A stretch of 64,000 nucleotides of DNA, taken from positions 310,001 to 374,000 of the forward strand of contig NZ_CP016774.1 of assembly GCF_002288105.1 (NCBI RefSeq), read 5' to 3'. The translations under genes were made by a program, and so were the position numbers. Positions 45,929 to 54,817 of this stretch are shown here, one piece after another. Numbering within the stretch: position 1 is the stretch's first letter; every line of letters starts with the position of its first letter. The notes below the pieces were generated by a model. It was given only the letters and a program-made list of their open reading frames with translations, had not been told where the DNA came from and made no database searches. Source of the DNA: Candidatus Planktophila versatilis. GTDB lineage: Bacteria; Actinomycetota; Actinomycetes; Nanopelagicales; Nanopelagicaceae.

Positions 45929-46198
45929 GTGGCAAATATCAAGTCGCAGATCAAGCGTATTAAGACAAACGAGAAGGCATACCTTCGCAACAAGTCTGTC
46001 TCATCATCTATCAAGACTGCTGTCCGCAAGTTCCGCGACGCAGTTGCCAAAGGTGATGCTGCAACAACAACTGCTGAACTACGCGCAGCTTCAAAGGCTC
46101 TTGATATTGCAGTTGCAAAGGGTGTTCTTCATAAGAACGCTGCTGCAAATAAGAAGTCTTCTATGGCTAAGGCTGCTGCTAAAGCCGGCGCACGTTAA
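45929..46198 (+). CDS. rpsT: 30S ribosomal protein S20
   Basis: An 89-residue, strongly basic helical protein beginning [20 protein letters not shown], with [20 protein letters not shown] and [19 protein letters not shown]. It binds 16S rRNA in the body of the small subunit. The start is GTG with a ribosome site (ACGGAG). Its place between holA and lepA is usual in actinobacteria. Confidence 0.95.
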   Translation: MANIKSQIKRIKTNEKAYLRNKSVSSSIKTAVRKFRDAVAKGDAATTTAELRAASKALDIAVAKGVLHKNAAANKKSSMAKAAAKAGAR

Positions 46199-46241
46199 TT
46201 CATATCTATCAATTCACGATAGAAAGATAAAGGTCGCATAA

Positions 46242-48122
46242 GTGCCTGCAATATCCATTGCGAAGGCGCCGCAACCAGCAGCAACTAATCCAGCGCAGAT
46301 CCGAAATTTCTGCATCATTGCCCATATCGATCACGGTAAATCAACGTTGGCCGATCGCATGCTCCAAATTACCGAGGTAGTAGAAGCACGCAATATGCGG
46401 GCACAGTATCTAGACCGGATGGATATCGAACGTGAACGCGGCATCACCATTAAATCCCAAGCAGTTCGCTTGCCCTGGCGCAGCGCACTTGATGGCCAGG
46501 AATACATCCTGAACATGATTGACACTCCAGGTCACGTGGACTTCACCTATGAAGTTTCTCGTTCTCTTGCTGCCTGTGAAGGTGCGGTGCTGCTCGTGGA
46601 TTGCGCGCAAGGTATCGAAGCACAAACGCTGGCAAACCTTTACCTAGCGATGGAAAATAACCTCACCATTATTCCGGTGCTTAACAAGATTGATCTACCT
46701 AATGCGCAACCAGAGAAGTTTGCGGCAGAACTTGCTGGCCTGATTGGTTGCAAAGTAGAAGATGTATTGCGCGTTTCTGGAAAGACGGGCGATGGCGTTG
46801 CCGATCTTCTTGATCAAATCATTGCTCAAATTCCGGCACCTGTGGGAGATCCAGATGCTCCAGCGCGCGCACTGATCTTTGATTCTGTCTATGACTCATA
46901 TCGAGGTGTTGTTACTTATGTTCGCGTTGTCGATGGACACATTAAGCCGCGCGAGCAGATTCAAATGTTTTCTACTGGTGTTAAACATGAGGCACTAGAG
47001 GTAGGCGTGATTTCACCAGAACCGTTGCCATCTAAGGGTCTGGGTGTGGGCGAGGTGGGATATTTAATTACTGGCGTAAAAGATGTGCGCCAATCACGTG
47101 TGGGTGACACGATTACTAATTTTGTGCGGCCAACGAAAGATCCACTGGGTGGTTATAAAGATCCGAAACCCATGGTCTTCTCTGGTCTCTTCCCACTTGA
47201 TGGCGCAGATTTTCCAGTGCTGCGAGATGCGTTAGAGAAATTACAACTCAACGATGCCGCCCTGGTCTATGAACCAGAGAGTTCTGCCGCTCTCGGCTTT
47301 GGTTTCCGTTGCGGCTTCCTTGGCCTATTGCATATGGAAATTGTGCGCGAACGTTTAGAGCGTGAAGCAAAACTGAATCTTATTTCAACGGCGCCAAACG
47401 TGGTCTATCGCGTGACAATGGAAGATGGCAAAGAGTTTGTTGTGACCAATCCTTCTGAATTTCCTGATGGCAAGATCAATAGCGTGAAAGAGCCAATTGT
47501 GAAGTCAACGATTCTGGCACCGGCTGAATTTATTGGCGCCATCATGGAGCTCTGCCAAGAGCGCCGTGGCGTCTTGCTCGGTATGGATTACATCTCAGAA
47601 GACCGGGTTGAGATTCGTTATACCTTGCCCCTTGCTGAAATCGTCTTTGACTTCTTTGATCAACTAAAGAGTCGCACACGAGGCTATGCCTCCCTTGATT
47701 ATGAAGAGCTCGGTGATGAAGAAGGTAACTTGGTCAAGGTCGATATCTTGTTACAAGGTGAGGCAGTTGATGCTTTTAGCGCCATTGTTCACCGCGATAA
47801 GGCCTACTCCTATGGTGTGATGATGACCGGCAAATTACGCGAACTCATTCCACGTCAGCAATTTGAAGTTCCTATTCAGGCAGCGATTGGCTCTCGCATT
47901 ATTGCCCGTGAATCTATTCGTGCGATCCGTAAAGATGTTCTGGCAAAGTGTTATGGCGGAGATATTTCACGTAAGCGCAAACTTCTGGAGAAGCAGAAGG
48001 AAGGTAAGAAGCGGATGAAGATGGTGGGACGCGTTGAAGTTCCACAGGAAGCCTTCGTCGCTGCCCTTGCCACCGATGCTGATATCGCCAAGATTAAAGC
48101 AGCGCGCAAGCTCGAATCCTAA
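46242..48122 (+). CDS. lepA: Elongation factor 4 (LepA)
   Basis: A 626-residue GTPase with P loop [15 protein letters not shown], switch [33 protein letters not shown], and the LepA-specific C-terminal domain ([20 protein letters not shown]). It back-translocates or rescues stalled ribosomes. The start is GTG with an AAAGG site upstream. The hemW gene once followed 1-4 nt after its stop. That junction now holds only a truncated hemW copy. Confidence 0.95.
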   Translation: MPAISIAKAPQPAATNPAQIRNFCIIAHIDHGKSTLADRMLQITEVVEARNMRAQYLDRMDIERERGITIKSQAVRLPWRSALDGQEYILNMIDTPGHVDFTYEVSRSLAACEGAVLLVDCAQGIEAQTLANLYLAMENNLTIIPVLNKIDLPNAQPEKFAAELAGLIGCKVEDVLRVSGKTGDGVADLLDQIIAQIPAPVGDPDAPARALIFDSVYDSYRGVVTYVRVVDGHIKPREQIQMFSTGVKHEALEVGVISPEPLPSKGLGVGEVGYLITGVKDVRQSRVGDTITNFVRPTKDPLGGYKDPKPMVFSGLFPLDGADFPVLRDALEKLQLNDAALVYEPESSAALGFGFRCGFLGLLHMEIVRERLEREAKLNLISTAPNVVYRVTMEDGKEFVVTNPSEFPDGKINSVKEPIVKSTILAPAEFIGAIMELCQERRGVLLGMDYISEDRVEIRYTLPLAEIVFDFFDQLKSRTRGYASLDYEELGDEEGNLVKVDILLQGEAVDAFSAIVHRDKAYSYGVMMTGKLRELIPRQQFEVPIQAAIGSRIIARESIRAIRKDVLAKCYGGDISRKRKLLEKQKEGKKRMKMVGRVEVPQEAFVAALATDADIAKIKAARKLES

Positions 48123-48126
48123 AGTG

Positions 48127-48255
48127 ATGCTTTCGTTCTACGTTCATATTCCCTACTGCGTAAGACGCTGCGGGTATTGCGACTTTATTTCACACACAAG
48201 AGAGATAGATGCGAAACGATACGAGTATGAACACAGTTCTTGTAAAGAAAGCTGA
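48127..48255 (+). pseudogene. Truncated 5' fragment of hemW left by an insertion
   Basis: Right after lepA the first 20 residues of HemW (MLSFYVHIPYCVRRCGYCDF) are encoded, including all three radical-SAM cysteines. After codon 20 the frame leaves the family and stops at 48255. A full hemW lies 1.5 kb downstream. The 56 aligned bases of the two 5' ends (48130-48185 and 49671-49726) differ at six positions, all synonymous, so they came from two functional hemW alleles rather than a fresh duplication. Confidence 0.85.
48166..48185 (+). repeat. 20-bp direct repeat, left copy (hemW codons)
   Basis: Identical to 49707-49726, CGCTGCGGG...GACTT. It marks the left edge of the inserted segment; sequence similarity stops at its right end. 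It could be a recombination or attachment site. Confidence 0.75.
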
Positions 48256-48287
48256 TACTTTTTTGCAGACAAATCTTAGGAGTGGGG

Positions 48288-48316
48288 CTGACAAATCCAA
48301 TAGGGCTGGGTACTCT
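48288..48316 (+). promoter_or_regulatory. Promoter of the inserted secreted-protein gene
   Basis: CTGACA (48288-48293) and TACTCT (48311-48316) with a 17-bp spacer. Transcription would begin at or 1 nt before the ATG at 48324, so the message is leaderless. The insert therefore brought its own promoter. Confidence 0.6.
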
Positions 48317-48323
48317 TACAGGC

Positions 48324-49553
48324 ATGAAGAAGAACTTTGTTTTATTTTTAGTCGTAACCTTTATAGCTGCGTCATTGGCACTGCCCGCAAGTGCCGCAGT
48401 CAAAACAGGGGCCAAGTGCGCAACGAAGGGCCAGACTATAAACTCGCAAGGCAAGAAGTTCACCTGTGTTAAAACAGGCAAAAAATTACTTTGGGCACAA
48501 ATTATAGTCGAGACAAAATCTACTCCCACACCAAAACCAAGCATCTCACCGTTGTACTACCAGCCAAAAGTTGGTGATTGCTTTAACTATGGCTGGGATC
48601 AAGCGATGTTTAAAAATGTTTCCGACCAACCGGTAAATTGCCAACTGTCACATACGGCGGAAACATATAGGGTGCAGGTTTGGAGTTCTCCTATTGATGT
48701 GTATCAGGATACGGATGAAAATGTTCTTGCCGTTGCAAAAAGTATATGTGAACCGATGTCGTACAAGCCATCTACATCTATAACTCAAAATTATTTCATT
48801 TTTAGCTTTCCATCTGAGCCGCAGTGGAACTTGGGAAATAAGTGGGTGCGTTGTGATGCTGTAATCTTGAATCAAAGTGGAAAGGTTCCCAATTTAATTT
48901 CTTGGCAAGGGGAGCCGCCAGTAAGACAAGATGTTCCAGCCACATGCACTGTTGAATCTTCAAAAAGTAATTCTTGGACTCGCACATATGAGGAAGAAAC
49001 TACCATTCAAAGGAAAATGGGCTTTTATGTCAGGAATAGCTCTCCCGATCGAGACGCAACCTTAGTTTTAATCACTGCAAATTTGCGCTACACCGATGGA
49101 ACGTCAGAGGATGTTTTGCTTGAAATTAGTAGAATTCCGGCGGGACAGTTAGTGGGAATCGGGAAAGATTTTGAATCGAAAGAACTTTCTGGCTGGTCTT
49201 ACAAAATTAAGTGCAACGACAGCCCTAGGGGTTCTACAGCAAAACTGATTGAATTGACTGCTCCTGTGGTTAAGGATGAAGGTAGCGATCGATACTCTTT
49301 ACGCTATTCAGCTCAGGCCACTAATCTTTACCCTGATGTTATTCGATGCAAGAACGACAACTACAGCTGCATGGTTTATATTTTATTTTTGGATCCCTAT
49401 GATGCAATCGTGGGCGGGGACACCATTTTCATTAATGGACCCATTTATCCGAATCAATCTTTCAAGGTTGAGGGATCCATCTATTATCCAAAGAGTTGGC
49501 ACCCAGAACGACTATCATCAGTGAAAATGTGGATTCAAGAACCGCAGTCCTAA
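48324..49553 (+). CDS. Secreted protein with septum-formation-like domain, inserted cargo gene
   Basis: A 409-residue exported protein. A Sec signal peptide (MKKNFVLFLVVTFIAASLAL then PASA) is followed by a short Cys/Gly/Lys motif (KTGAKCATKGQTINSQGKKF and TCVKTGKKLLW), a Pro-Thr linker, then a region resembling septum-formation-family domains (VGDCFNYGWDQ...VNCQLSHTAETYRV). The C-terminal 230 residues hold paired Cys but match nothing I recognise. Base composition is lower in G+C than neighbours (21 of 60 in 48781-48840). It is the only gene between the hemW fragment and intact hemW. Confidence 0.75.
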   Translation: MKKNFVLFLVVTFIAASLALPASAAVKTGAKCATKGQTINSQGKKFTCVKTGKKLLWAQIIVETKSTPTPKPSISPLYYQPKVGDCFNYGWDQAMFKNVSDQPVNCQLSHTAETYRVQVWSSPIDVYQDTDENVLAVAKSICEPMSYKPSTSITQNYFIFSFPSEPQWNLGNKWVRCDAVILNQSGKVPNLISWQGEPPVRQDVPATCTVESSKSNSWTRTYEEETTIQRKMGFYVRNSSPDRDATLVLITANLRYTDGTSEDVLLEISRIPAGQLVGIGKDFESKELSGWSYKIKCNDSPRGSTAKLIELTAPVVKDEGSDRYSLRYSAQATNLYPDVIRCKNDNYSCMVYILFLDPYDAIVGGDTIFINGPIYPNQSFKVEGSIYYPKSWHPERLSSVKMWIQEPQS

Positions 49554-49652
49554 TTGAACTCATGTGAGAGCACGCACTATTTATGGTGCAGACTGATTTA
49601 AGTCTATGAACTTGGACAGTGCTCCAGATTTTGCTTTTACGAGGAAGATGAG

Positions 49653-50786
49653 ATGATGACCATGATGCATCTTTCATTTTACGTCCATATTCCCTATTGC
49701 GTTAGGCGCTGCGGGTATTGCGACTTCAATACCTACACACCATCAGAGCTCCAAGATGGGGCAACGCTAGAAATAGTCTCCGGTGATTACATCGATGCCG
49801 TGCTCAAAGAATTGGCAGCAGCCCCACGAGATGAAGTGCCGACAATCTTCTTTGGTGGCGGAACTCCATCACTGCTACCACCGAAAGATTTAGGCCGGGT
49901 TATTACCGCGATTAAAGAGCGTAATGGCCTCACCGAAGATTGTGAGATTACCCTTGAGGCAAATCCAGATTCAGTGACGCAAGAAAAGTTGGATCAGCTG
50001 ATTGCTGCAGGATTTAATCGCATCTCCTTCGGTATGCAATCATCTAATCCAGAAGTGTTAAAAGTTCTAGATCGCACCCACAATCCGGAGAATGTTCGCA
50101 AGGCTGTTGATATGGCGCGCGCAGCAGGATTTTCTTCCGTTTCAGTCGATCTGATTTATGGCAGCCCCAGAGAGTCATTGGCTGATTGGGCAGCAACTAT
50201 CAAAGAAGCGCTCTCGCTTGATATCGACCACATCAGTGCTTACGCACTCATTGTGGAAGAAGGCACAAAGTTAGCTGCCCAGATTAAACGCGGTGAATAC
50301 ACCATGCCTGATGATGATTTGATGGCTGATATGTATTTACTTATTGATCAACAGTGCTTACAAAAAGGTTTGAAGTGGTATGAACTTTCAAATTGGTCAA
50401 AGCCTGGCCATCAATGTCGACACAATATTGCGTACTGGAAATCCAATAACTGGTGGGGACTTGGCCCAGGTGCACATTCTCATATTGATAGTAAACGATT
50501 CTGGAATGTGAAACATCCAAATGCTTATAAAGAGAAGGTCTTTGCCGGTGATTCACCAATTAAAGATTCGGAAATGTTAACTGATGATCAGAGAAAATCT
50601 GAATACATCATGCTCGCACTTCGCATGCCAGAAGGTGTGAAGAAGGCAGCACTGACTGTGGCGCAATACGAGCGCACGATGGAGTACATCAAGAGCGGGC
50701 ATGTGATTGAAAAGCACGATGCGCTGGCGCTGACCCCGACAGGTCGCTTGATTGCCGACCGCCTGACACATGAAATGCTCCGCTAA
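49653..50786 (+). CDS. hemW: HemW, radical SAM heme chaperone
   Basis: A 377-residue radical SAM protein of full family length. The iron-sulfur motif is Cys-x3-Cys-x2-Cys in PYCVRRCGYCDFNTY, followed by FFGGGTPSLL, ISFGMQSSNPEVLKVLDRTH, and the C-terminal HemN-type YWKSNNWWGLGPGAHSH. It supplies heme to target proteins; it is often misnamed coproporphyrinogen oxidase. The GAGGAAG site favours ATG at 49653 or 49656. The start region (MMTMMHL) differs from the fragment after lepA (ML), showing a replaced 5' end. Confidence 0.92.
   Translation: MMTMMHLSFYVHIPYCVRRCGYCDFNTYTPSELQDGATLEIVSGDYIDAVLKELAAAPRDEVPTIFFGGGTPSLLPPKDLGRVITAIKERNGLTEDCEITLEANPDSVTQEKLDQLIAAGFNRISFGMQSSNPEVLKVLDRTHNPENVRKAVDMARAAGFSSVSVDLIYGSPRESLADWAATIKEALSLDIDHISAYALIVEEGTKLAAQIKRGEYTMPDDDLMADMYLLIDQQCLQKGLKWYELSNWSKPGHQCRHNIAYWKSNNWWGLGPGAHSHIDSKRFWNVKHPNAYKEKVFAGDSPIKDSEMLTDDQRKSEYIMLALRMPEGVKKAALTVAQYERTMEYIKSGHVIEKHDALALTPTGRLIADRLTHEMLR
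49707..49726 (+). repeat. 20-bp direct repeat, right copy (hemW codons)
   Basis: Identical to 48166-48185, 1541 bp away. Together with the 36 bp of diverged hemW sequence before each copy it brackets the inserted gene. Confidence 0.75.
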
Positions 50787-50812
50787 GGCGCACCGGTTAA
50801 GATTGAGACCTC

Positions 50813-51553
50813 ATGACTACCGATAGACGCCTAGAGATTCTTCGAGCAATCGTTGATGAATATGTAGAGACCCAAGAACCGGTGGGCTCAAAGGCGATTG
50901 CCGATAAACGCGCCCTTGGCATCAGCCCAGCAACTATTCGTAATGAGATGGCAGTACTGGAAGAAGAAGGCTTTATTACCCAGCCTCACACCAGCGCCGG
51001 GCGCATACCAACAGATCTGGGATACCGACTCTTCGTCGATAAGTTATCAACTATTAAGCCACTATCCACCGCCGAACGTCGCGCCATTGAAACGTTTCTT
51101 GGTGGCGCACACGATCTAGATGACGTTGTAAAGCGCAGTGCGAAGTTACTTGCAGATATCACCAAGCAGGTAGCAGTTGTGCAGTACCCAATTCTTGGTG
51201 ATTCTCACGGCCGCGACATGATGGCTATCTCAGGAACGGCAAACCTTGCCCGCTCAGGTGATGATTTAGGTTCCACCCTTTCTCCCATTCTAGAAGCGCT
51301 AGAAGAGCAGGTAGTTTTGCTGCGCCTGCTTAGCGATGCTCACCCCACTGTGCACGTGACTATTGGAAGTGAACAGCACGAAGCAAACTTGCAGACAACT
51401 TCGCTTGTCACAGTTGGCTATGGCCAAGGCGAATCACCAATGGGGGCGCTAGGAATTATCGGTCCCACTCGTATGGATTATGCAGGATCAATTTCGGCAG
51501 TCTCAGCTGTTGCTCGCTATATCGGTCGATATATCACTGAGGGCTCAAGGTAA
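50813..51553 (+). CDS. hrcA: Heat-inducible repressor HrcA, compact form
   Basis: A 246-residue HrcA, about 90-100 residues shorter than the usual ~340. The N-terminal winged helix is complete ([37 protein letters not shown]). The C-terminal GAF-like end is present ([40 protein letters not shown]). The region between VQYP and SGTANL, which holds the inserted dimerising domain in known HrcA, is almost gone. It overlaps dnaJ by 1 nt. No CIRCE inverted repeat is seen upstream. Confidence 0.88.
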   Translation: MTTDRRLEILRAIVDEYVETQEPVGSKAIADKRALGISPATIRNEMAVLEEEGFITQPHTSAGRIPTDLGYRLFVDKLSTIKPLSTAERRAIETFLGGAHDLDDVVKRSAKLLADITKQVAVVQYPILGDSHGRDMMAISGTANLARSGDDLGSTLSPILEALEEQVVLLRLLSDAHPTVHVTIGSEQHEANLQTTSLVTVGYGQGESPMGALGIIGPTRMDYAGSISAVSAVARYIGRYITEGSR

Positions 51554-52641
51554 TGGCTGATTACTACGGCTTGCTTGGTCTTGATCACGGTGCATCACAA
51601 GATGATATTAAGAAGGCCTATCGAAAGATTGCCCGCGAACTACACCCGGATGTTAATCCTGATCCAGAAGTTCAGAATAAATTTAAAGAGGTAACTGCTG
51701 CCTATGACACCTTAAGTGATCCACAAAAGCGTCAGCAATATGACATGGGCGCCCAAGGTGGTTTTGGTGGCGGATTTAGCGACATCATGGATGCATTCTT
51801 TGGTGGCGGTGGTAACCGCGGACCACGTCCACGTATGCGCCAAGGACAAGATGCCTTAATTCGCATTGAAGTCGATCTCTTTGAAGCGTGCTTTGGGGTG
51901 GAGCGCGAAATTACCTTGGAGTCAGCTGTTGTCTGTCAGAAGTGCACCGGGCAGGGAACCGCCAATAACAGCGCGCCATCGATGTGTCCGGTATGTAAAG
52001 GTCGTGGTGAAACACAGTTTGTGCAGAAGTCATTCCTTGGTCAAGTGATGACATCTCGTCCATGTAATAACTGTTCTGCCTACGGTTCGGTGATTACCGA
52101 TCCTTGTCGGGAATGTGCTGGTGATGGCCGAGTACGTGCTCGCCAGACTATTAATGTGAAAATCCCAGCCGGTGTTGAAACTGGAAACCGAATTCAGATG
52201 GCAGGACGCGGAGAAGTAGGCGCCGGTGGGGGGCCAGCAGGAGATCTCTATGTCGAAATTGTGGAGACTGACCACGACTTCTTACTGCGTGATGGCGATA
52301 ACTTACATATCGCTATTGAAGTTTCCTTTGCGGCAGCTGCCCTTGGCACAACCGTGAAGGTGGAAACCCTTGAAGGCCCGGTCGACCTACAAATAAAGGC
52401 GGGCACGCAGAGCGGTGCCACACTTCCCATTAAAGGCAAGGGCATGACTCGCCTTCGCACCACCACACGTGGGGACTTGATTGTCCATGTTGATATCGCA
52501 ACCCCGCATAAGTTATCGAGAGAGCAAGAGAAGTTACTTAAGGAATTTGCACAATCACGTGGTGAAAAAGCGGGCGATGTGAAGATTAAGGGACATAAAG
52601 AGGGTCTCTTTACTAAATTTAGAGATTCATTCGGTCGCTAA
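51553..52641 (+). CDS. dnaJ: Chaperone DnaJ
   Basis: A 362-residue type I J protein. The J domain with HPD (ARELHPDVNPD), a Gly/Phe region (GGFGGGFSDIM), four zinc repeats (CQKCTGQG, CPVCKGRG, CNNCSAYG, CRECAGDG) and two C-terminal substrate domains are in order. The third repeat has Ala in place of the usual Gly. It activates DnaK and delivers unfolded proteins. It is coupled to hrcA, as in the dnaJ2 locus of other actinobacteria. Confidence 0.94.
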   Translation: MADYYGLLGLDHGASQDDIKKAYRKIARELHPDVNPDPEVQNKFKEVTAAYDTLSDPQKRQQYDMGAQGGFGGGFSDIMDAFFGGGGNRGPRPRMRQGQDALIRIEVDLFEACFGVEREITLESAVVCQKCTGQGTANNSAPSMCPVCKGRGETQFVQKSFLGQVMTSRPCNNCSAYGSVITDPCRECAGDGRVRARQTINVKIPAGVETGNRIQMAGRGEVGAGGGPAGDLYVEIVETDHDFLLRDGDNLHIAIEVSFAAAALGTTVKVETLEGPVDLQIKAGTQSGATLPIKGKGMTRLRTTTRGDLIVHVDIATPHKLSREQEKLLKEFAQSRGEKAGDVKIKGHKEGLFTKFRDSFGR

Positions 52642-53358
52642 GTGCTCACTCTTTTCTTTGTTGATGATTTGCCCACCACAGTGGGCACCAAGTATGAATT
52701 TGCGAACGAGGATGCCAACCACGCTATTCGCGTGCTGCGTATGCAAAGCGGTGGTTACTTCAACTTAAGTGATGGTAAAGGTAACTGGTCCCACGTTGAG
52801 ATTCTGGAAGTACATAAGAAACATCTGACAGTTATTGTCCTTGAATCCGGATTCCAGGAGCCACTTGAAACTACCTTCACCATCATTCAAGCGATCCCTA
52901 AGGGTGATCGCATCAAGGAAGCAATTGAACTCTGCACCGAAGGGGGCGCCGATCGCATTGTGATGTGGAAAGCAGCGCGAAGTATTGGAAAATCTGATGA
53001 CAAAATAGATAAGTTGCAGAACACCGCCCGTGAGGCAAGTAAACAATCACGCCGCTTTCGGATTCCAGCCGTTGTTGGGGTGGCAACGACTGCCAACATC
53101 ATCGATGAGATTGCCAAGGTTGATTTGGCAGTTGTTTTTCATGAGAGCGCCACGATGAAACTTTCCGAAGTGATAGTTCCAGGGGCGAAGAAGATTGCCA
53201 TCATTATTGGACCCGAAGGTGGGTTAACAGATGATGAAATCGATGCTTTTGCAGCAGCTGGTGCAAAGGTTGCGCTCATGGGGCGCCCAATTCTGCGCTC
53301 GGCCCATGCTGGGTTAGCCGCACTTTCTGCCATCAACACAGCGCTTTCTGTGTGGTGA
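52642..53358 (+). CDS. rsmE: 16S rRNA (uracil1498-N3)-methyltransferase RsmE
   Basis: A 238-residue SPOUT methyltransferase with the N-terminal PUA-like part (NHAIRVLRMQSGGYFNLSDG) and the SAM-binding knot (IIGPEGGLTDDEIDAF, MGRPILRSAHAGLAAL). The GTG start directly abuts the dnaJ stop. It methylates the decoding centre of 16S rRNA. Confidence 0.93.
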   Translation: MLTLFFVDDLPTTVGTKYEFANEDANHAIRVLRMQSGGYFNLSDGKGNWSHVEILEVHKKHLTVIVLESGFQEPLETTFTIIQAIPKGDRIKEAIELCTEGGADRIVMWKAARSIGKSDDKIDKLQNTAREASKQSRRFRIPAVVGVATTANIIDEIAKVDLAVVFHESATMKLSEVIVPGAKKIAIIIGPEGGLTDDEIDAFAAAGAKVALMGRPILRSAHAGLAALSAINTALSVW

Positions 53359-53390
53359 ATTCACCCTATTAACGATAGATTTTCAGTTAT

Positions 53391-54374
53391 ATGGAACGCC
53401 TGTTGATCACAGTACCTCCCGCCATCTCGATGGTTTCACTGCTCGGAATAAGCGATGCAAATATGTTGGCAATCGAAGCCGCATTTCCTTCCGTAAATGT
53501 CACCGTGCGCGGCAATGAAATTACCTTGCGCGGTCCTCATATCGATTGCATTGCGATGGAAAAGCTCATTACCGAGATGATGGTCGTTATTCGCTCCGGT
53601 CAAACACTAAATGTGGATGCGGTCTCGCGCAGCATTGCCATGTTAGAAGCGATCCCAGAGCAGAGCCCGGGTGAAGTGCTCTCACTTAATATTGTCTCTA
53701 ATCGCGGTCGCACGATTAGACCCAAGACTGCCAATCAAAAGCTCTATGTCGATGCGATTGAAGAAAACACCATCACCTTTGGAATTGGCCCAGCTGGAAC
53801 CGGAAAGACATACCTTGCAATGGCAAAGGCTGTTGCTGCGCTGCAAGCGAAGAAGGTTAACCGCATCATTTTGTCACGTCCTGCTGTGGAGGCAGGAGAG
53901 AAGCTTGGCTTCTTGCCTGGAACGCTCAATGAAAAAATTGATCCCTATCTGCGCCCACTCTTTGATGCGCTACACGACATGATTGATATCGATTCAATCC
54001 CGCGCCTGATGCAATCAGGTGTGATTGAGGTAGCACCGCTTGCCTTTATGCGTGGTCGCACGTTGAACGACTCATTTATTATTTTGGATGAAGCACAGAA
54101 CACAACGCCAGAACAGATGAAGATGTTCTTAACCCGCCTGGGCTTTGGTTCCAAGATGGTCATTACCGGCGATGTCACTCAGACCGATCTTCCCAACGGT
54201 CAGCGTTCCGGTCTTGCCATTATTCGCGACATCTTAAATGGCGTTGATGACATCTCCTTTATGGAGCTCACTGCAGATGACGTAGTTCGACACCGACTTA
54301 TTGGTGACATTGTGAAGGCCTACGATGCCTATGATGCAACCAAATCGGCTCCTCGTTCACTTCGTAGCAACTAA
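53391..54374 (+). CDS. PhoH-family ATPase
   Basis: A 327-residue protein with a KH-like N-terminal part (ANMLAIEAAFPSVNVTVRGN) and the PhoH ATPase core: Walker A GPAGTGKTYLAMA, RPAVEAGEKLGFLPG and Walker B FIILDEAQNTTPEQMKMFL. It probably acts on RNA together with YbeY, its downstream neighbour. A -10-like TAGATT lies 9 nt before ATG. Despite the name there is no PHO box here. Confidence 0.92.
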   Translation: MERLLITVPPAISMVSLLGISDANMLAIEAAFPSVNVTVRGNEITLRGPHIDCIAMEKLITEMMVVIRSGQTLNVDAVSRSIAMLEAIPEQSPGEVLSLNIVSNRGRTIRPKTANQKLYVDAIEENTITFGIGPAGTGKTYLAMAKAVAALQAKKVNRIILSRPAVEAGEKLGFLPGTLNEKIDPYLRPLFDALHDMIDIDSIPRLMQSGVIEVAPLAFMRGRTLNDSFIILDEAQNTTPEQMKMFLTRLGFGSKMVITGDVTQTDLPNGQRSGLAIIRDILNGVDDISFMELTADDVVRHRLIGDIVKAYDAYDATKSAPRSLRSN

Positions 54375-54382
54375 GTCCTGTC

Positions 54383-54817
54383 ATGAGCGTTGAGTTAACA
54401 AATCGTTCTGGGGCTTTGGTGCCAGAAAAGCAGATGCATTCACTTCTTAATTTTGGTATCACCTATATGGAACTCCACCCTGATTGCGCAATCTCACTGA
54501 CCTTTGTTGATGTCACCGAGATGGAAGAGCTCCACATCAAATGGATGGATGAATCTGGACCGACCGATGTGCTCTCTTTTCCGATGGATCTTCCAGAACA
54601 TGATGGTGAGATTGTGACTCTTGGTGACATTGTCATTGCACCAGCTGTTGCAGCTAAGCAAGCAAAAGATGCTGGTCACAGCACTGAAGCAGAAATCTAT
54701 ATCCTTGCTACCCATGGTCTGCTTCACATCCTTGGTTATGACCACGCAGATCCTGATGAAGAGAAAGTAATGTTTGCCCTGCAAGAGAAGATTGTGAAGG
54801 AGTGGTCACAGAAGTGA
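54383..54817 (+). CDS. ybeY: Endoribonuclease YbeY
   Basis: A 144-residue metalloprotein with the zinc motif HGLLHILGYDH and the preceding DVLSFPMDLPE segment. It takes part in 16S rRNA 3'-end maturation and ribosome quality control. Its stop overlaps the GTG start of the CorC-like gene (GTGA). Confidence 0.94.
   Translation: MSVELTNRSGALVPEKQMHSLLNFGITYMELHPDCAISLTFVDVTEMEELHIKWMDESGPTDVLSFPMDLPEHDGEIVTLGDIVIAPAVAAKQAKDAGHSTEAEIYILATHGLLHILGYDHADPDEEKVMFALQEKIVKEWSQK

Noticed and set aside
50787-50812. CIRCE operator before hrcA
   Set aside because: The 26-bp gap has no TTAGCACTC-N9-GAGTGCTAA-like repeat, only a TAAGAT -10-like hexamer.
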